Shown: positions 60,641 through 64,000 of the stretch, piece after piece
How positions within the stretch are numbered: the first letter of the stretch is position 1
How the letters are laid out: the number at the start of each line of letters is the position of its first letter
Assembly (NCBI GenBank): GCA_030848705.1
Contig: CM061243.1
Coordinates: 10,441,044 to 10,505,043, forward strand
DNA from: Heracleum sosnowskyi
Taxonomy: Eukaryota; Streptophyta; Magnoliopsida; Apiales; Apiaceae
Direction: 5' to 3'
Length of the DNA stretch: 64,000 nucleotides
Made by a program: the position numbers and the translations under genes
Notes under the pieces: generated by a model
The model's input: only the letters and a program-made list of their open reading frames with translations
Told to the model about the DNA's origin: nothing
The model's database searches: none

Positions 60641-63600
60641 ATAGCCCCCCTCAAGTTGGAGGATGAGAGATGTGCAGCATCATACATGCCCAACTTGGAC
60701 AATAGGAGATGAAGTTGTGGAGAAGGAACAGACTTGGTAAATACATCAGCAAGCTGTAGTTTAGTAGGAAGATAGGTAAGTTGGAGTAATCCTTCAAGAA
60801 CCTTGTCCCTTGTGAAATGACAATCAACTTCTATATGCTTAGTCCTTTCATGGAAAACTGGGTTTTTTGCTATATGTAGAGCTGACATGTTATCACAATG
60901 CAATGTAACTGGTTTTAAATCATGAACACCTAATTCTGTAAGGAGACTAACAACCCAGGTGACCTCTGAAGCAGCAGCAGCCATGGCCCTATATTCAGCT
61001 TCTGAAGAAGACCTGGAAACTGTACTTTGTTTTTTTGATTTCCATGTAATAGGTGATTGACCAAATAACAGAATGTAACCTGTAATAGATCTCCTAGAAT
61101 CAGGACAAGAGGCCCAATCTGAGTCAGAGAAAGCCTGCAAATGAAGTTTGTCAGAAGCCTGCAATAGGATCCCTTGACCTACTGTTTGAGAAACATATCT
61201 GAGTGTGTGAATAAGAGCATCCAAATGAGAAGATCTTGGATTTTGCATGAACTGACTGAGCATTTGGACTGCATAACTCAAATCTGGCCTGGTGTTGGTT
61301 AAAAAATTAAGTTTCCCAACATAACTTCTGTATTCCTCAGGATTGGATAAAAGAGAACCTCCATCAGTTGAAAGTTTTAGTGCCAGTGGAAGAGGAGTAA
61401 CAGCTTTTTTCTGGAGATCATAGGGACACTGATGCAACAGTTCCTTAGTGAATTTTTTCTGACTTAACACAATCCCAGTAGGTAGATATAATATCTCAAT
61501 CCCCATAAAAAAATGCAAGAACCCTAAATCTTTAATACTGAAAACCTGATCCAAATGTGACTTCAAATTTTGAATTGAAGAAGTATCATTCCCAGTAATG
61601 ATTATATCATCCACATAAACTGCTACCACAGTAATATCTGATCCTGTTTTCTTGATAAACAGGCTATAATCATTCTTAGACTGTTTAAAACCTTGCAGCA
61701 GCAATTCCATAGCCAGCTTAGCAAACCATTGTCTTGAGGCCTGCTTTAAACCATATATACTCTTTTTTAATCTACAGACCTTATTACCTGGATTAGGTAT
61801 CCCTTCTGGTACCCTCATATAAACCTCTTCATACAAATCCCCATGTAAAAAAGCATTATTCACATCACACTGATGTAATTTCCAGTTTTTACTAGCTGCC
61901 AGAGTAAGTAAGCATCTCACAGTACTCATTTTAACCACTGGAGAGAAAGTCTCTTCATAGTCAACCCCATATTTCTGATTAAAACCTTTTGCAACTAATC
62001 TTGCCTTACACCTTTCCAAAGATCCATATGCCTTAAGTTTTGTCTTGTATACCCATTTACAACCTATAGGTTTCTTTCCTATTGGCAAATCAACTAACTC
62101 CCAGGTTTCATTGGCTTCAAGAGCCTTTATCTCTTTGTTCATAGCCTCAATCCATAAAGGATTCTGAGAAGCCTGATTAAAGTTGCTAGGTTCAATAGGT
62201 ATGTTTGAATGAGAAATGCATTGACTTATGGGAATTTGGTCATGTGCTACTAGATTACACCAATGACTGGTGACAGAAGGTGTAGTAGAAGAAACACAAG
62301 AATGACATTGATAATCTTGTAAATAGGATGGTGTTTGTTTTAATCTTGTAGATTGTCTAGGAACAGTAGTATTAGACTGAAGTATAGAATCAGGGGCAGA
62401 ATAAGGATTTGGAACAGAATTTTGAGAAGATTCTGTAGACATATCAAAAGAGTTTTGTGAATTTTGAGAAATTTGAGGATTTTGAGTATTTTGAGGATTT
62501 TGAGAAATTTGAGTGTGTATAGGTAAATCAGAATCACAATTGTGAGGAGTAGAATGTGGTTCAGGTACAGACAAATAAGAATCCTCAACTGAAGCAGAAG
62601 TCATACAGGGCAAAAAAATTTCATTGAGATAAGAAGAAACAGTCTTAGAATTGATCATATGAAAAGGAAAATGATGTTCAAAAAATTGAACATCTCTAGA
62701 AATAGTTATAGCAGAAGTCTTTAAGTCCAGAATTTTATAACCTTTTTGAGTATTGGAATACCCTAAAAAAACACAAGTAGAAGCCCTAGGGTCAAATTTA
62801 GTTCTCTGGACAATGGATGTGTTTACAAAACAGAGACATCCAAAAACTTTGAGATGTTGAAGAGAAGGTTTGGTGTTGTAAAGTCTGAAATAAGGTGTAT
62901 CAAAATTAATGCTCTTAAGAGGAAGTCTATTGATGATATAGGTAGCACACAGAATGCTATCACCCCAAAACCTATCAGGAAGTTTAGAATGAAGAAACAA
63001 ACCTCTTGCTGTTTCTAGAAGGTGTCTGTGCTTCCTCTCCACAACACCATTTTGTTGTGGAGTATAAGCACAGCTAGTTTGATGAACAATACCATGCTTT
63101 TGAAATAACAACTTAGATGAACCTTCAGTAAATTCTAAAGCATTGTCAGATCTTATGCACTTAATTGTGGACTTAAACTGTGTAGCAACATACTGAATAA
63201 AATTTGCCAGAATAGAAACAACATCAGACTTAAATTTGAGTAAGTGAACCCAAGTGAATCTACTGAAATCATCCACAATTGTCAAAAACATTGTACATCC
63301 AGATACTGACTTAGTTTTGTAAGGCCCCCATATATCTATATGGACAAGGTCAAATACAGAAGTAGTTGTGATAGATCTAGTAGGAAAGGATTTTCTAGTT
63401 TGTCTAGCAGCAGGACAAATACTACAAATGAAATTGTCAAGACAGGGTTTAGCACAACTATCAGGTAACACTAACTTTAGTTGATTTAAAGGGAGATGGC
63501 CCAGTCTAAGATGCCATATCTTTGTTTCTTCTACTGCTGCCAAACTGGTACTGATGCATGCAGTAGAGGGAATCCAATTTGTGTCAGCCACACTATAAAG

Positions 63601-64000
63601 TCCATTTTGCAAACTACCAAGAAGAGTCTGAGGTTTGTTCTGAGAATGGTCCTGAATAAAGCACTTGGAATCAGTAAATACTAAGTGACATTGTAAATCC
63701 TTGCACAATTTGGTAACAGAAATCAATTTAAACTGAAACTGAGGAACATGCAAGACATTTAACAGCTTAATATTGTCACTAAGTTTAACTGTTCCTATGT
63801 GCATAACTTGAACTTTAGTACCATCAGGTAGGGTTATCCTATTATCAACATCAGTGACAATGTCATATGTCTCAAAATCTTCTAAAGAAGGGCACATATG
63901 ATCAGTAGCTCCACTATCAAGGAGCCACCCTCTATCAAGAGTAGACAAAAGACAGAAATTACCTGCAAGTAGAGCATGACTTGCAGAATCAGAATTGGTT
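60634..64000 (-). CDS. Ty1/copia polyprotein, C-terminal 1.1 kaa: protease, integrase, RT, RNase H
   Basis: Open without a stop from the window edge to TAA at 60634-60636. Counting from the codon at 63948: protease D-S-G-A at 11-14; GAG-pre-integrase zinc residues H146, H151, C175, C178; integrase triad D205, D268, E304; a Gln/Asn/Ser-rich linker around 480-500; reverse transcriptase with Y-V-D-D at 778-781; RNase H with S-D-S-D-W-A and S-S-E-A-E-Y. The order (integrase before RT) defines copia. The codon at 63948 is TTG and the frame continues upstream to 64000, so it is not the true start. No frameshift or stop in 1,100 codons suggests a young, possibly active element. The stop codon lies just inside the 3' LTR. 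Confidence 0.93.
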   Translation of the reverse strand, partial: TNSDSASHALLAGNFCLLSTLDRGWLLDSGATDHMCPSLEDFETYDIVTDVDNRITLPDGTKVQVMHIGTVKLSDNIKLLNVLHVPQFQFKLISVTKLCKDLQCHLVFTDSKCFIQDHSQNKPQTLLGSLQNGLYSVADTNWIPSTACISTSLAAVEETKIWHLRLGHLPLNQLKLVLPDSCAKPCLDNFICSICPAARQTRKSFPTRSITTTSVFDLVHIDIWGPYKTKSVSGCTMFLTIVDDFSRFTWVHLLKFKSDVVSILANFIQYVATQFKSTIKCIRSDNALEFTEGSSKLLFQKHGIVHQTSCAYTPQQNGVVERKHRHLLETARGLFLHSKLPDRFWGDSILCATYIINRLPLKSINFDTPYFRLYNTKPSLQHLKVFGCLCFVNTSIVQRTKFDPRASTCVFLGYSNTQKGYKILDLKTSAITISRDVQFFEHHFPFHMINSKTVSSYLNEIFLPCMTSASVEDSYLSVPEPHSTPHNCDSDLPIHTQISQNPQNTQNPQISQNSQNSFDMSTESSQNSVPNPYSAPDSILQSNTTVPRQSTRLKQTPSYLQDYQCHSCVSSTTPSVTSHWCNLVAHDQIPISQCISHSNIPIEPSNFNQASQNPLWIEAMNKEIKALEANETWELVDLPIGKKPIGCKWVYKTKLKAYGSLERCKARLVAKGFNQKYGVDYEETFSPVVKMSTVRCLLTLAASKNWKLHQCDVNNAFLHGDLYEEVYMRVPEGIPNPGNKVCRLKKSIYGLKQASRQWFAKLAMELLLQGFKQSKNDYSLFIKKTGSDITVVAVYVDDIIITGNDTSSIQNLKSHLDQVFSIKDLGFLHFFMGIEILYLPTGIVLSQKKFTKELLHQCPYDLQKKAVTPLPLALKLSTDGGSLLSNPEEYRSYVGKLNFLTNTRPDLSYAVQMLSQFMQNPRSSHLDALIHTLRYVSQTVGQGILLQASDKLHLQAFSDSDWASCPDSRRSITGYILLFGQSPITWKSKKQSTVSRSSSEAEYRAMAAAASEVTWVVSLLTELGVHDLKPVTLHCDNMSALHIAKNPVFHERTKHIEVDCHFTRDKVLEGLLQLTYLPTKLQLADVFTKSVPSPQLHLLLSKLGMYDAAHLSSSNLRGAIG

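Larger units (their letters stand above)
60424..64000 (-). mobile_element. Ty1/copia retrotransposon, 5' part beyond the window
   Basis: Polyprotein on the minus strand, then polypurine tract TTGAGGGGGGCTAT and an LTR starting TGGATAACTG at 60640. The left edge near 60424 is an estimate from a CA end. gag and the 5' LTR lie to the right of the window. Confidence 0.88.

Noticed and set aside
60640..63948. Start of the copia polyprotein at 63948
   Set aside because: The codon is TTG and the frame is open upstream to the window edge, so this is an internal position.

Overview
This is a plant nuclear window, almost certainly from a eudicot. It is AT-rich and full of repeats. It carries GT-AG spliced genes with plant-type products: a calcium-dependent protein kinase of the CPK16/18/28 type, the plant APE2 abasic-site nuclease, an F-box/DUF295 protein and a small RING-H2 protein. 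It also holds the usual plant transposon groups: Athila-like and Tat-like Ty3/gypsy, Ty1/copia, TRIM, CACTA, MULE, hAT, Tourist-type MITEs and Helitron-like elements. Nothing points to a prokaryotic or organellar origin, and the species cannot be named from the sequence alone.

Layout. 1-7111: an Athila-like LTR element whose 5' LTR is cut by the window edge. It has gag-protease but no reverse transcriptase or integrase, and it sits in a Helitron-like repeat. 7190-13430: old repeat debris, namely a truncated short-LTR element with two tandem arrays, a duplicated unknown segment, an LTR-like block and a decayed copia integrase. 13623-27542: a Tat-lineage gypsy element on the minus strand, riddled with stop codons. 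Its 5' LTR is split by a 6.4-kb non-autonomous CACTA element (20953-27376) carrying captured gene pieces, including the end of a Ulp1/C48 protease gene. The Tat element landed beside a RING-H2 pseudogene (27554-27962) whose intact tandem paralogue is at 28338-28766.

29501-33571: complete 10-exon APE2 gene, minus strand, 617 aa. 33572-41273: AT-rich intergenic DNA with a Helitron-like MITE, a Tourist MITE, a SINE-like duplicated tRNA-related repeat, a long microsatellite and a 1.4-kb Helitron-like block. 41274-46018: complete 12-exon CDPK gene, minus strand, 533 aa. 46350-49510: a nest of elements in which a Helitron-like repeat holds a Tourist MITE and a MULE and is flanked by inverted copies of another MITE. 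51075-52897: a 1.8-kb foldback element with 9-bp target duplication. 53508-54187: an intact TRIM. 55364-55957: a hAT MITE. 56.3-57.9 kb: Helitron-like repeats in inverted orientation to those near 40 kb. 58360-59463: F-box/DUF295 gene with a 5'-UTR intron. 60424 to the end: a copia element on the minus strand with its pol frame open to the window edge.

The host genes do not form a pathway. APE2 acts in base-excision and DNA-damage repair, the CDPK in calcium signalling, and the F-box and RING-H2 proteins probably in ubiquitination. All exon boundaries were read by eye from splice sites and reading frame; for APE2 and the CDPK every exon phase joins without a break.
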